This document shows positions 47,455-60,065 of a stretch of DNA of 64,000 nucleotides, one piece after another; position 1 is the first letter of the stretch; each line of letters opens with the position of its first letter. The position numbers and the translations under genes were made by a program. This DNA is from Reticulitermes lucifugus (taxonomy: Eukaryota > Arthropoda > Insecta > Blattodea > Rhinotermitidae): positions 3,413 through 67,412 of the forward strand of contig JAKCWW010001147.1 of the NCBI GenBank assembly GCA_026260175.1, in the 5' to 3' direction. Below the pieces are notes generated by a model that saw only the letters and a program-made list of their open reading frames with translations, was not told the origin of the DNA and searched no databases.

Positions 47455-47605
47455 CACAGTCACCGTCGTCTTTGTCGTCGTCTGCATCGTTTTTGTGGTT
47501 TTTGTTGTTGTTTTCGTCGTCGTTGTTTTTATTTTGTCGTTGTTATTGTTGTTGTTGTTGTTGTCGACGTTGTTGTTTTTGTTGTCGTCGTCCTCTTCTT
47601 GAAAG
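47455..47605. repeat. trinucleotide-rich tract (GTT/GTC)
   Basis: Imperfect gttgtt/gtcgtc repeats for about 150 bases. Both long frames across it (VVVFVVVF on plus, NNNNNN/TTTKTT on minus) are low-complexity translations. Confidence 0.85.
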
Positions 47606-48319
47606 TGTTCGTATCTTCTTAATTTAACTAGTTTCGTCATGCATGTTATCAGTTTCTTTGTTATTCTTCTTATTACCCGTATTCGTCATATTTTCATTTT
47701 CCTCACAGTTACGTCACATTTTCTTTTTTCTTAACTAGATTCGTGACAATAACTGAAGTTATTTTTCTGCTTGTTAATTCGACGAGCTTAATCACAAAGG
47801 CCTGAGTGTAACAGACCTACCTTCCCCGGCGAATCAATCATAGCTTCATACCGAATACCCTTGGTTCCTTCGTCGTTTGATCGCCTACGGACAAACTGCA
47901 CAAAACGCAAACTTTTAGTCGACTTCCGATTTTGGTTGTTTTCAAAGTAGGCTACAAAATTCTTAGTGTTCTAATTCGCACGTTGAAATTATCCGTGCTG
48001 TTGGCCGTGATTAGGTTTCATTTCGCCTCACACTCAAAACGTTTCCTCTACAAATTGATAATTCACGCACATTATTTTAGACAACACAGGAATTCCCTTA
48101 CATGGTGACCATGTTCAATAACTCTGGCGAACACTTGTGCCATTTTAGATTATAAAGTACGGAACTGCAATTATTTCTTCAAGTGATCTTGGTACAGAAG
48201 AATAAATTCAGATTATGATGTTGCTGACATTACGTGCTTAACGTAGGGAATTTTCGTGATAAAGCCCCTCGGTTTACGTATGAAGAACTTCTTAGATACC
48301 CGAAGTTTACTACACCAAG
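47606..48319. other. no recognisable feature
   Basis: Nothing beyond AT-rich single-copy sequence. Confidence 0.4.
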
Positions 48320-48322
48320 CTA

Positions 48323-48366
48323 CACACACACACATACACACACACACATATATATATATATATACA
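48323..48366. repeat. (CA)n/(TA)n microsatellite
   Basis: acacacaca runs followed by tatatata. Confidence 0.9.
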
Positions 48367-48370
48367 TATA

Positions 48371-50004
48371 AGTCATCACGAACACGTCAATGACATTCCA
48401 GTACTTTCTCTTAGATTTTTTATCATGTTTGTTTCTTCTGCATGCCCAATAGCCAGTACAAGTAGTCTAATATTTTCACACTTCCCTGGTACGAAAATAA
48501 ATGCCCAGTACTTGAACTGTCTTCCACAATTTAAAAACAAAAAATTCTCATGGCCTTAAACCTTAAAACTTTAAGCACCAATTTCGTGACGAAGTAAGAG
48601 TATACGAGTATTACAACTGAGTTACCACCTTTCGTAAGAATTTATATTTCTGTTGCAAGCCGTTCTTCTGGAATAATTAATCTTTCTTTCGAGAAGTATA
48701 ACAAATACCCAAATACTCGAGGTTAGCAAAATGCGGAGCACAATAATATTAAAGCGAGTGGTGTGCTTTGCAAGTCGGAGCCTTTGAGTCTGTCGCAGTC
48801 GGTTGGATTTTATTTGTCTTTAATTCCTTAAACTTGTACATAAATACCTCGACGTGTTTTTCCTTCCTCATAAAACTTCTACTTCTGCCTTGCTGTAAAC
48901 ATGCTCAAAAAATTCTCGCCGTATTCTGTAGGATACCCACAATAATATTTATTTAACAAACTGCAAGTTTAACTTACACTTAACTCTGTGTACTCCAGAA
49001 ACGTTGCTTCTAATGAAAACAACGCAGGACTAAACCATCACTACGCTACTGAAAAAAGATGCACATTAATATTACACTTAGCTTTAAGGTGCCATACTTA
49101 TGTACATTAATTTTCTCCTTATATTTCGATCTTGAACATGAACATAAGGGAGAATATTTAATAATATCGTCACTGATGGAACCAATCATAATTTTGAAAT
49201 AAATATTGCAGGAACAAAACTTTTATCTCTTGAAAACTCTAGATACTAACACGTTCAAAGTTATATTTTAAAGCTAGAATTATAAATATTGAATTAACAG
49301 CTATCTAGTCTCTTGCAAATTTGTTAAGTGGATTTAAATAAATACACAACATAAAAAGGGAGAGAATGTGTTTGTTTACAAGAAACGCACCGTCGTTAGC
49401 GTGTTCAGTTACCCGGGTTTTGTGATTACTGTTGATCGCAAATTTCAATTAGTGGCCATCACGCAAATACCTTTCTGATTGACTTAGCGTAGGATTACAA
49501 TAATCCTTCGATGAACTTAATTCGATTCCGTCCGCATTGCTAGTGTCATGTGACATTACTGCTGGTACGGACATTCAGATACATTACTGTCACTCCGCTC
49601 TGTGTTGGGAAGTTTTCACTTTGTTTTTGTTCAAAGTAACTAACGAACGGATTAATTATCGACCCAAGTAATTAGTTAAATTCATAGTACAGGGTATTTC
49701 TGAGTGTCTGAGGGTTGTTCGACGGGTTGGTAACCAAATAACCTTGTTACAAGATCCGTTTAGTTTCAGCTTTGGTTTAGAGTGTGCTGTTAGGATAGTC
49801 AAGCAAATTGAAGCGGAGTTAAAATAACAGCTACTCTCTGTGACACGTCATCAGAATTCAGGACAGAATTGCTTTGCCTACACGTACGACTATAATGAGA
49901 AATACGAGAATGTGAAAATTAGTGTTTTAGTGTAAGAAAATAATTTCGATAAGTTTGCAGTATACTGTGTGCTGTGATGTGAAGACATTTAGTCAAGTAT
50001 CTCT
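48371..50004. other. no recognisable feature
   Basis: One 62-codon plus frame (48768-48956), no signature. Confidence 0.4.
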
Positions 50005-50050
50005 TTACGAACGTTTCGGAAGAATCTACTGCCTACATCTTCAGGACTCA
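50005..50050 (-). ncRNA. hammerhead-like motif, type B
   Basis: Minus strand: CTGAAGA (complement of 50038-50044), then 'tgtaggcagtagattcttcc', GAAAC (complement of 50013-50017), gttcgt. The core boxes are intact, stem II is weak, and stem I does not pair. Confidence 0.35.
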
Positions 50051-50588
50051 GTAGATGATGGAAATAAGACCCCGAATCGTTAACATGCTACCAAATTATG
50101 AGGCGTTAAACTCATACGACGGCAGTCATTATGGCAACTACGTTGAACACTGGAAATATGGCACTAATCACGTTTTGAGTTAAAAAAAACTGCTTAATGG
50201 AACATGTGAAACTAGGAACATTCCAGTAACAGGATAATGAAATAGACTATCTGGGAGGTCACACTTAACATTCACTAATATTATTATGTCCAATAGAATG
50301 CGGACGGTGGCATGTGTGGGACATGCAATTTGCATGAGGGAGATTAGAGTTGCATACGTGATTGGAGTCGGAAAACCTCGGTGCAAGAGAAATTTGTGAC
50401 ATTAAAGTACAGATAGCAGAATTATATTGAAGTCAATCGTGCAGACTGAAACGAATTCTGTTTAGACTTACGTACTTTTACTCTTTAATGAAAAGGAGCG
50501 CAACTTACGTCGATGTAAAAGCAGGCGAAGTGTGCAGACAACCTGTCACGAACTCTGGTTTATGCATTCAGTTGTGAATTCGTACAAT

Positions 50589-51274
50589 GGGAGAAAATAA
50601 TACACAGATCGTCGTTCACAAATCACTGTTCATAATTAATCGTCATTTAGTAACTTACATGTTTCGGTCTTAATAGCTGCCATGATCAGATACTGCCACT
50701 TAAAAACACCGTCAGGATAAATACTATTGTACTCCGTTGGCCTGTGCATAGCGAACAATTCCTTACATCCTCCAAATACACATCCTGATATTCATAATAA
50801 ATAAATCATATCAACGCTAATAGACACGCAAAATGTTAAGATATCTAGAATCAAATTTAAAGAAACGCATTTACGGCAGCTGCTTCATGGGAAAAATATA
50901 TAAGATTTATATGTTGAAAATGGAGGATAAAAGTTTATAAATTCAATAACATTTCAAAATATGCAGCTTGTAGGCCGGAGTTCTGACCATATATGTTAGC
51001 AATGTTTTTAGCAACATATTTTATAAAATTTAGACTAATTTACAACATGAATCCTTTTGGAAACACGACATTAAATTTGAATGTTATTTGTAAAAAGACG
51101 AAATCTCATTTTATTCTATACATAATGTTCGTAAAATAGTATTTGTCCTTAAGTTCTTTTTAAGTGATAGTACCTGATGATCGCCGTAATTATGGCCGAA
51201 ATATGTTGGACTATAAGTGACGATTAACTCTAAAGACTGAGTTGTGGACGACGACCTGTGTATTATTTTCCCTC
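50589..51274. mobile_element. non-autonomous element with inverted hammerhead-bearing ends
   Basis: Two inverted arms (50589-50706 and 51156-51274, about 118 bases) enclose 449 bases of AT-rich non-coding DNA. Each arm contains a type A motif pointing outward. The left one (minus) has CTGATCA with G8 mutated, GAAAC and atgta. The right one (plus, 51168-51213) has an intact CTGATGA (51174-51180), GCC/GGC stem, GAAAT, atgtt and a stem I of tagtac/ggacta with one mismatch. Inverted terminal copies are known for Penelope elements. No coding was found inside, so this is probably a non-autonomous PLE derivative. Confidence 0.65.
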
Positions 51275-53466
51275 ACAACCTCTCCTGTTTTAGTGACGCG
51301 GTCTGCTAACACGATATTACTTTGAGTAGAGTTGTACAGCGTAATACTTATATTTTCATTAGTATTCTTTTATTTCAGTAGCAGAACAATCCTCTTTGTT
51401 GCTAGGTAAAAAATTTTAAATTAAAAAATATTACAGCACAAAATAAAACGTCACGAAAGCTTCACATTCCACACAAATAAGATTAGATATGTAAAAAGTG
51501 TCCACCCATCTTCCTCTGTATTTTACATTTGGATCATAAAGGTACGCCGTTGTGACGTGTACCTGTTGCTAGATTCTATGGCGTCTCTTTTAATGGACAC
51601 CGGTTTATAAGTCGGCTGCTCCTTTTTTAAAATGTTGGAGGATGAAGACTGATGCCCTTTAAATGCAAAAGAATTCCTGTCCTGTTCAGGATTTTTTCTT
51701 TAATGACTGAATGAAATCACAGATATTTCTATTACAGTATTAGACACGATGAGTACTGCGCATGCTGTTATAGAGTCAGACCTCTCCAATGACAAAATAT
51801 AGTATTATCAGACCTCATCATTGATAAAATATTATACCGGAATTAACCTCCGGCCGATATGCGCTGGACTTCAAGGACCGCCTAAGTCGAAGGGCTTCCC
51901 CGTGCTTTTTGTACTGTCACAGAGCCTTGTGATCTAGAGCGATGTTGAAATAGATCTCAGAGTCGTTTATATACTATTTGGGTTCTTCTGACAACTGGTA
52001 GTGTCCAAGAAACAAATTTATTACATAACACAGTCGGTGTCTACCATGGCCTCTCTAACGTAATACTCGTACAAATAATAATGATGTAATAATTATTGCC
52101 CTCTTAGTCTTGCGTCTTCCTACTCACTGACCGTAGTCAGAATTGAATTTAAACGATTTCTTAAACAAACGTGAGAATAACTGAATGATATTATGCCACA
52201 TCAACACGACACTGAAATTAATACAGCTCACACGAGAACAACTGTCAAAGAGTCACACAAAAGAATTCCCCCACACAAGAACTAACTTCCACAAGAACTA
52301 ATTTCACACAAGAACTCCTCCTCAAAAGAACTAAGTAACCTCGAGCCTACGCGTGCACCTCCTTGTGATAACTTGAGCGCCTCCCCGTACCAAATTCGAA
52401 TAGGTTACGTAATCAGTGATTGGTCAATCGCCCGGTGATACCACACACCACAGAAATAATTACTGAAATTAAAACATGGTTAAGAATTTTCATTGGTTGG
52501 CATGGTGGTGTGATTCCACGGTCACCCTGGGGAACTAAACCCCTAGACCCTATGTGAGGTCACAGAAACACTTAACTGAGAAAGTGACCGCACCGGACTC
52601 TTCAAGATTAAAGCACAAAGGGTAAGAACTGATGGAACATAAAACCTTGAACACTGAGGGGACACCTGTGACTTACGGTTGCTTGCACCTGTTCGCTCTC
52701 TAGCTACAGCACTTGTAAGTTAATACTGAGATAGCCAACGGGAACGATCCGTTATAGTATTTAAACGGAAAATGTGTTTCTTTGTATTATGACATTTAGT
52801 GTTCTAATTAAATGTCCAAGTGACAAGCCATTGATGAACGAAGCCCATACATTTTACTACTTGTGCATACATTTTATCTAAAAGTTTAAAACAGAAAGTA
52901 TAATGAGCAACTTTTTTTTTCAATTTCTTTTATAATATTTTCATAGAACATGAAAGTATGTTATGTGCTGCAACACGTCTTTCTTTCTTACTTTCTGCGT
53001 TATGGAAAGTAGATGTGGATTTGGCAACCTCTGTTTCGTTGCCATAAATAAGCCATTGTTTGCCCTATGTAATGGTGGTTCGACTTAATTTTAATGAATT
53101 CACATCTGACAATTACTAACGTGCAGTATATGATAATATTCTGCCCGGTTAGACCAAATAGATTAATGAGAGTGGATTTATAAATGTACATGCCCATTAC
53201 AGTAGGGTATGGAGTACGGCCAGAAATTGCGCTGCATATCATTATATGCCTACATTTTTTTTATAATTCTGACATATTTTGAATAGACCCTCTACTAACA
53301 GGAAGGCATATTTATTCTGATGCTGAATAAAACAGTCCCACACACAAAACATCAGTTTTATATCCACTTAATGAAATCGCGTGCTGTGTATTCTGAATTT
53401 GTTTTGGAAGTTTCAGGTCCTTTGGAATGCTACTTTGTGGCGTTGGGTAAATAATTCCCCGCGCTT
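51275..53466. other. no recognisable feature
   Basis: 2.2 kb with one 80-codon minus frame (53000-53242). A run of imperfect 'aagaactaa' words at 52270-52330 is a weak local repeat. Confidence 0.4.
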
Positions 53467-53470
53467 GATA

Positions 53471-53550
53471 CTGAAGATGAACGCATTATGATCTTTCGAA
53501 ACGTCTCGAACTATTTATCAAACGACACAACATAACATCTGAGAAGACTT
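53471..53550 (+). ncRNA. hammerhead-like motif, type C
   Basis: CTGAAGA (53471-53477), no clear stem, GAAACGTC (53498-53505). Followed by 'ctatttatcaaacgacacaacataacatctgag', a decayed match to the downstream block of 13756-13804 and 31520-31555. Confidence 0.3.
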
Positions 53551-53759
53551 GAATTTTCAGCAACATAACTGCGAAAACCTTAGATCTCGTTCATTTTACT
53601 TGTTTTTTGTCATTTGAGTACATCAGGTATTTGCACGATATACGTAAGTAACTTCATAGAACAGACAGATTGAGGGGTTAATAACAGTCGCTCCGATAAT
53701 CCAGAAACTTTTCTCGTCTTGAAGAAACCGAAGCTTAAAATACCTTCTTTACAAGACCT

Positions 53760-53970
53760 CGCCACTGGTTCCCACCTAACCCATATGGGGACCATATTGA
53801 AATGGATATAAAGAAATGGCTTTTGAGAGTGTGCGCTAGACTCATCTGGTTTAATATAGGGGAAAGTGATGGGCTTTTCTAAACACGATAATGCATATTT
53901 GGGTTCCATATAAGGTAGGGAATTTCTTGATCAGCTAAGCTAATACGAGAAAGTCGCATAGGTAACTTCG
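53760..53970 (+). mobile_element. RTE-like LINE 3' end, strongly decayed
   Basis: Aligns along its length with 54170-54350. 'ggaccatattgaaatggat' corresponds to ggataatattaaaatcgat, 'aatgcatatttgggttcc' to aatgaaccttcgggttcc, then 'gggaatttcttgatcagct'. It is older than the copy that follows it. Confidence 0.55.
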
Positions 53971-53984
53971 TTTCTGAAATTTAG

Positions 53985-54390
53985 GAGCATGTAACTAAGA
54001 CTCGAGAAACTTAATGATCTGTACTCATTACCAAATATTATTTGGATGATCAAATCAAGAAGAATTAGGTGGGCGGGGTATGTAGCATGTATGGGGGAAG
54101 GGAGAGGTGTACACAGGATTTTGGTGGGGAGACCTAAGGGCAGGAGACCACTTGCAAGACCTAGGCGTAGATGGGAGGATAATATTAAAATCGATCTTCA
54201 AAAAGTGGGATGGAAGGGCGTGGACTGGATTGATGTGGCTCAGGATAGGGACAGGTGGCTGGCTCTTGTTAATGCGGTAATGAACCTTCGGGTTCCATAA
54301 AACGCGGGGAATTTCTTGACTAGCTGACGACCTGTTAGCTTCTCAAGAAGGACTCTGCTCCATGGAGTTAGTTAGTTAATTAGCAACTAA
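53985..54390 (+). pseudogene. RTE-like LINE, best-preserved 3' end
   Basis: The frame 54046-54300 is uninterrupted: '[17 protein letters not shown]', '[19 protein letters not shown]', '[19 protein letters not shown]', '[10 protein letters not shown]' and stop. This is the conserved basic C-terminal tail. The 3' UTR follows (gggaatttcttgactagctg, cttctcaagaaggactctgc, tccatggagtt). It ends in a ttagttagttaatta short-repeat tail. Upstream is 5'-truncated near 'YALLPNII'. With no catalytic domain it is a fragment, but it is the reference for the family in this window. Confidence 0.85.
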
Positions 54391-55593
54391 GACTGTTTGG
54401 AAGTAGGTGTGTTTAAAGTAATGGGTTAAATTTGTCCGTCTGTTTAAGAAGAATAAAACATGTTATTTTCTTTATTAGTGACTATGTAGCACGAACCATT
54501 ACGGAAAGAAATGACATATGCTTAAAACTGAAAAAAGTGCAAATCATGGCGTAAAGAATTAAAAGTTGGAGAGAGACAGAAGGCGAAGAAAGGCGTGAGG
54601 TGAATGGACGTGGGGGGGAGGGGGTAACGAATATAAAATGGTTCCTGAAATTAAAACTTTGGAACTATGTAACGAGGAGGCATTTGCTCTGTTCCCATAC
54701 CTAAATACAAGAGCAAACCTGCAAGTCTTACAGCATGGGTTCAAATGAACCATAAGATTAGGATCCAACCTAACAGAGTTAAGTGTGCCTAACGCTAAGA
54801 CGGAGGGGGTTGCAAAACAAAATTCTTCCTCTTTTACTTCCTATTTTTCTTCTCCTTCTTCATACTCTTATTTCTTCTTTTTTATTTTATTTCTGGTCTT
54901 AATTTCTACCGCGTATTAACTCATCTTGCTGTTACTTGAAAAAAGAAAGGATGAAGCCCGACTTGGAAAAACAGTTGATGGGTTGATGGTGGTTTCATCA
55001 TGCCCTTTCTCTTCTCAGCAGAACAACGGCCACACAGACTTTTCTATATACGTACTGCAGAAACAAGCTGCTGTTTCTGGTCTGAGGCGCACTTTTTTCT
55101 TTACACTTAGGATCCACTGTAGATTATTTAACGACGCCCTCACTAACGCTGAATATAGATCGTCGTATTACTGATTACAAGTGAAATAGGAAAGATGAGG
55201 AATGAAGCGATCGTGGTATAATATATATGGCACCATCCCGACATGTTTTCCGAAGGATTGAGAAAAAAATACATTAGTCATGATTGCCGTTGTTTCGGAC
55301 AAGATTGTAACCGGACAATTTCCGAATACGAATCAACAGCACTACCGCTCGTGCCAGCTTGCTCTTTGTGGTTATGCTCAATTATAATATGCACCTGCCT
55401 GTGCTGCTTGGCGGCTTTCTGAATGAAAAAGGAAGTGTAATGATGGCATAGTTTATTGGAAATAAACCGTACTAATGTTTTGGACACTACCCATTATCTA
55501 GATTTATTAAAAGCACGTTTCTGCAACTCGATCTCTCTCCGTTTTCAGGCGGGATACAGATCTGCCGTACACTGACACTGCTTGGATCTTTCT
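54391..55593. other. no recognisable feature
   Basis: A poly-pyrimidine stretch lies at 54825-54900. An 82-codon plus frame (54926-55174) shows no known family. Confidence 0.4.
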
Positions 55594-56333
55594 AATTGGA
55601 CCAATGCTTCTATCAATATTAGAGTCTAACTCTTTCTAACGGACCCAGCAAATCTAACATTAATGCAGGCTAGCTCTATATGACGGGCCCAGCATGTCTA
55701 TCAGTAACGGAGGCTAGCTCCATCTGACGGACCCAACATATCTATCAGTCACAGAGGTTAGCTTCTTCTGACGGACCCAACATGTCTATCAGTCACAGAG
55801 GCTAGCTCTATCTGACGGACCCAACATNNNNNNNNNNNNNNNNNNNNNNNNNNNNNNNNNNNNNNNNNNNNNNNNNNNNNNNNNNNNNNNNNNNNNNNNN
55901 NNNNNNNNNNNNNNNNNNNNNNNNNNNNNNNNNNNNNNNNNNNNNNNNNNNNNNNNNNNNNNNNNNNNNNNNNNNNNNNNNNNNNNNNNNNNNNNNNNNN
56001 NNNNNNNNNNNNNNNNNNNNNNNNNNNNNNNNNNNNNNNNNNNNNNNNNNNNNNCTCTATCTGACGGACCCAACATGTCTATCAGTCACAGAGGCTAGCT
56101 CCTTCTGACGGACCCAATATGTCTATAAGAAACACAGGCTAGCTATATCTGAAGGGCCCAACATGTCTATCAGTAATAGGCTAGCTCTTTCTGACGGACC
56201 CAACATGTCAACCAGTAACAGATGCTAACTGCTTGTGATGGTCGCAACATCTGTATCAGTAACACAGTCTAGCACATTCTAAATGACCCATCGTCTGTAT
56301 AAGTAATACAGTCTGCTCTAACGGGCCCAACAA
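55594..56333. repeat. 44-bp minisatellite containing an assembly gap
   Basis: Unit landmark gacggaccc starts at 55594 (decayed), 55638, 55682, 55726, 55770, 55814, (gap), 56063, 56107, 56151, 56193, 56237, 56281 and 56320. Spacing is 44 except 42 and 39 near the 3' end. Central units are nearly identical and outer ones diverged, as expected for an array that expands from its middle. Confidence 0.95.
55828..56054. other. assembly gap (N), 227 bases
   Basis: Inside the 44-bp array. Phase across the gap requires a length of 22 modulo 44, and 227 does not fit. Confidence 0.95.
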
Positions 56334-58964
56334 AGCACGATTCCCAACTCTTCTCCCCACCTGAAGAACAGACAGATCAATTCTCCGAATACTTTTTAAT
56401 AAACTTACAGGATAGAAAATGTCCAAGATATTAGTAAAGATTTTTCAAAACGGGTTTATATTAAATAATTCTGCATTGCTTCCAAGACAGTGACAGGACT
56501 ACAGGACCCCTTTACTCGCAATAAGTTTTCATTTTGGTCAGATACTTTAAAGGCTTAATAAATAATAAATAAAATATCAATTATGCCAAATTATCAGGAA
56601 TTAAATAATTTCATGAACATTTAAGCGATTTTGTATTTTGCACAAAGCAAAAACTTTGTATGAAACGTTTGATTCCTTTGGTTTCCTCACTCTTCCGATT
56701 TCAGTCCACTGACAACCTGTGCGGCGTATTTATATATGTATATATGCAGATGAGGTTAAGGGCAAATATATGGTTATGTGTGCGTATCTGTAGTTATATG
56801 CATATTACTGTCCACAAACACACAATATGTGTATGTAAATACGTGTTTTTTGTAAATTCAAACCAATGCTGTTAAGTGGGTTTTGTAACACACCAAATAC
56901 AGACCTGAATTTCTTCACAAATTCTCAGGTAAATTCATAGACAGTTTATTGTAAAATGGATTTTACAGGTTTATATCTTAATCTCCCAAATATTTCACAT
57001 ATACGATAAATAGATTATAGTTAGTGACTCAATCAGTCCGTCTGTTGAGTGCCGTAAATTAATTTCACTGATGCTGATCTCGTTTGATGCACTTTGTCCA
57101 AACTACACAATGGCTGCTTCGTTATCCGTATCAGTGACGGAATATTTTGAAACCAATTGCACATTTAGCATACTGTAAGTCAAGTATTTAGTTGAATGTG
57201 TTCTTATGATACATGTTTTCATAAAAATGTGAGCAGCTGTATAACATATGTAGCCGTAGCGGCTATGTGTGGCAACAATAAGATACTTAAAATGGACTTT
57301 ACTTTCTGTTTTGGATAAAATATTTAATATACATACCAGTTAATACCTTCAAATAGGCAACGATTTGCTTCTTCCAAATTCTTACCTACTTATAACTGAC
57401 AATTTTCATCCCATATTATATAAATTCTGCAGTTAGAATATTGTTAAGTGTCACAAGGACGAATTTATAAATATTTCTTAGACATATCAGCAACAGTTAT
57501 ATTTGAACGAGTTCCATTAATTTCTACAAAATCATCTTACAACTACAAAATTTTCGCTTCATAGGATGGCAGCCATCTATATTGGGGGAAAATATTTTGA
57601 TGTAAAACCACATTTTTCAAAACCAGTGCTTCCTGAATTTAAATTGTTCTATGGAAATAAAATGACAGGTGAATAAATAATATCCATGGAAATAGTGGAC
57701 GCCTTATTGGGATGCTCTTCACGCATTGTGAATGCAGCTGTCTCAACTATTTCTTCAAACTCAGCCCGCCGCATCTCACGGTGACACAGTGTCTCAATTA
57801 TAAGAACTGTTTATTCTTGAAGAGCGCATACCTTGATACAGAACGTGACATGCCGATTTCCAGTGGTTTATTAATAACTGCTATCGAAATTAAATTTAAA
57901 GAGAATCTACGCACGACCGCCATGTTGTTATTTTTATTATAAAAAGCATTACTTCGAAGATTTCATACTTTTCGGATATCTAGTTACTTCTGGTCCGCTT
58001 CGAAATATTATGTGTCCACCAAGATATCGTTACTGAATAGGGAATAAAATATACGACACTATAAAATTCATACCAAATTTCATGCATTCCGTCAGCTGGT
58101 TAAACATTTGCAGGGGACACACCCACTAACACATTTCCTTTTAAGGAAATAAGAAAATAGGTTAAGAAACAAAATGTAACCTAATACATAAATATGTTTG
58201 CACTATTTTGAAAATCGGTAGTTACAACTTATACTAATTTTGTGGTTCTTAAACCAAATGTTGAGAAGATTAATAATGCAAGAGAAGGTTTCTGACGACG
58301 GTAAAAATAAGGATGCACAAATCCCAAGCACCAGATGGCCCGGGGGACTAAATTTCGTAGGTGGCGCCTAATATTTGTAGGTATTCAGTATGGCCTTGCT
58401 GCATATCGACCTACTGGAGCCTAGAATTTTTAGGTGGCGCCCAGAGGTTTTAAAAGTTTGTGCACCCGTGTTGAAAAATAACATTTCTTACTAATATTTT
58501 AGACAGTGTCCACCGCACTAGTTTATTGATTACTAATATATTATTCTCCAATGTAATATGGTTTTATTCTGATAACCACATAAATGGATGTTTATACACA
58601 GAGGAAGGTCGCCCTAACGTCAACATCCCCGTAATTAATATTCTCTGCGCTGCATCGTACCATACATTAATTAAAATACAAACTGGAAGTAATGGAATAA
58701 AGAATTCTATTATTTATTAGGCTGAACTTTGTAAATACAATCTTCTACAACAGACATGACATTTACTCTCACAAAAATGGAATCTGTATAAATCCCCCCC
58801 GTCACATACCTTAGATATGGAATTATTAATAAATAATCCTCCCAGATTCTTAGTATTTAAAGTTCCACAGCTGACTTAAGTGAAAGGAAGCAAAGCCATC
58901 TTACACGGTCACAAATTTCAGATGGTATGAGGGTTTATGTTTATTTACTTGCTATGAAATTCGT
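56334..58964. other. no recognisable feature
   Basis: 2.6 kb, AT-rich. Frames of 64-76 codons (56660-56875, 57712-57942, 58526-58720) have no signature. A tatatatgcag/TA-rich patch lies at 56730-56750. Confidence 0.45.
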
Positions 58965-59215
58965 CTAGGAGAAGAGAAAACCTGGAGGAAAGAGTATATT
59001 TGAATGACCTAGGCAAAGACGAAGGATAATATTAAAATTAATCGTCAATGAATAGGATGGGAAGGCGTGAAATGTTTTTTTTCTGGCTCAGGGTAGGGAC
59101 AAGTAGCGGGCCTTCTTGAACAGGGTAACAAACCTTTGGACGCCATTACCTACGTGGATTTTCTTGTCCAGATGATGAACTATTTTCTTTTCCAGAAATA
59201 TGCTTTTTGTGGGTT
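58965..59215 (+). mobile_element. RTE-like LINE 3' end, decayed
   Basis: 'gacctaggcaaagacgaagg', 'aatattaaaattaatcgtca', 'ggatgggaaggcgtg', 'ggctcagggtagggacaag', 'taacaaacctttgg' follow the 54120-54300 copy in order. A T-run expansion at 59072-59080 breaks the frame. Confidence 0.7.
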
Positions 59216-59924
59216 TAATTAGTTAGTGCATTTAGCTATGAATTTCACTTCTTCACAACTAGAATGGGAGGCGTGCCTTAACAAAATGTTTTCGTTCATT
59301 GTATCAAACACTTCCCGTGGCTTTGTATGAGATGGTTATACTGTAAGTAAATGTCAAAGAACAATAGTATTAAGCCTATTTATAAATGTAGGGAACGATC
59401 AGAAGTAGATTATTAGTGTAAGAAGAACGTCAAAAAATACGGTCCCAAATTCCCATATATCGTAGGCCTGTAATTTTTTTAGCCATACCTGTGTTAAAAT
59501 AACAATGTGAAATATGGTTTATAAAGTGGGTTAATTGTATAGCCATTAAATTTTCTGATACCTTCATATAAAAACATTTCTTCTTTTATAAAAATGGTTC
59601 CTATTAAGCTGTGCTATTATAAGGACATATTGAAAAATGAAATATTCTGGACTCGATCACGTATAATACGCTGTGTTTTCCTTCCTGATGAAAACTTTTT
59701 TGAAAATCCGTGCTTTATGAAGTATGTTGACGCTTTTCATAGAAATTTTGCTATTCTACCATCTTACAAACTTTACTTCGTCAAACTGTCAAGACAGAGA
59801 GAGATCTGCTACCATGAAATCAAATTTTCTAAAATTGAATTCTCTTAATATTTTAGGTCCTAACACTACATCAAAAATTTTCAAAACTGTAATGATCGAT
59901 CTCCGAATGTAACTGACTAACTCA
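59216..59924. other. no recognisable feature
   Basis: An 84-codon plus frame (59594-59848) has no family that I recognise. Confidence 0.4.
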
Positions 59925-60065
59925 GTACGTCATAAGCTCTCTTGCGAAGCTGGTAATCGCTCAACTGGTGAAACAATTTCCCACCTCTTATGGAAACCAG
60001 TGGTTCATTACTGTGTCCAAAATAGCCGCCATTGATCCCTATACTGAACTACAATCTTTGTGACA
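59925..60065 (-). mobile_element. RTE-like LINE 3' end, decayed
   Basis: Reverse-strand landmarks: 'ctcttgcgaagctggtaat', 'tcaactggtgaaacaatttc', 'cttatggaaaccagtggttc', 'attgatccctatactgaac'. They match the 3' UTR, stop region and 'aatgaacc' of the family. Confidence 0.55.

Noticed and set aside
47170-47640. 156-codon minus frame rich in N and T, and 133/66-codon plus frames rich in V and F
   Set aside because: They translate a GTT/GTC tract; low complexity on both strands at once.
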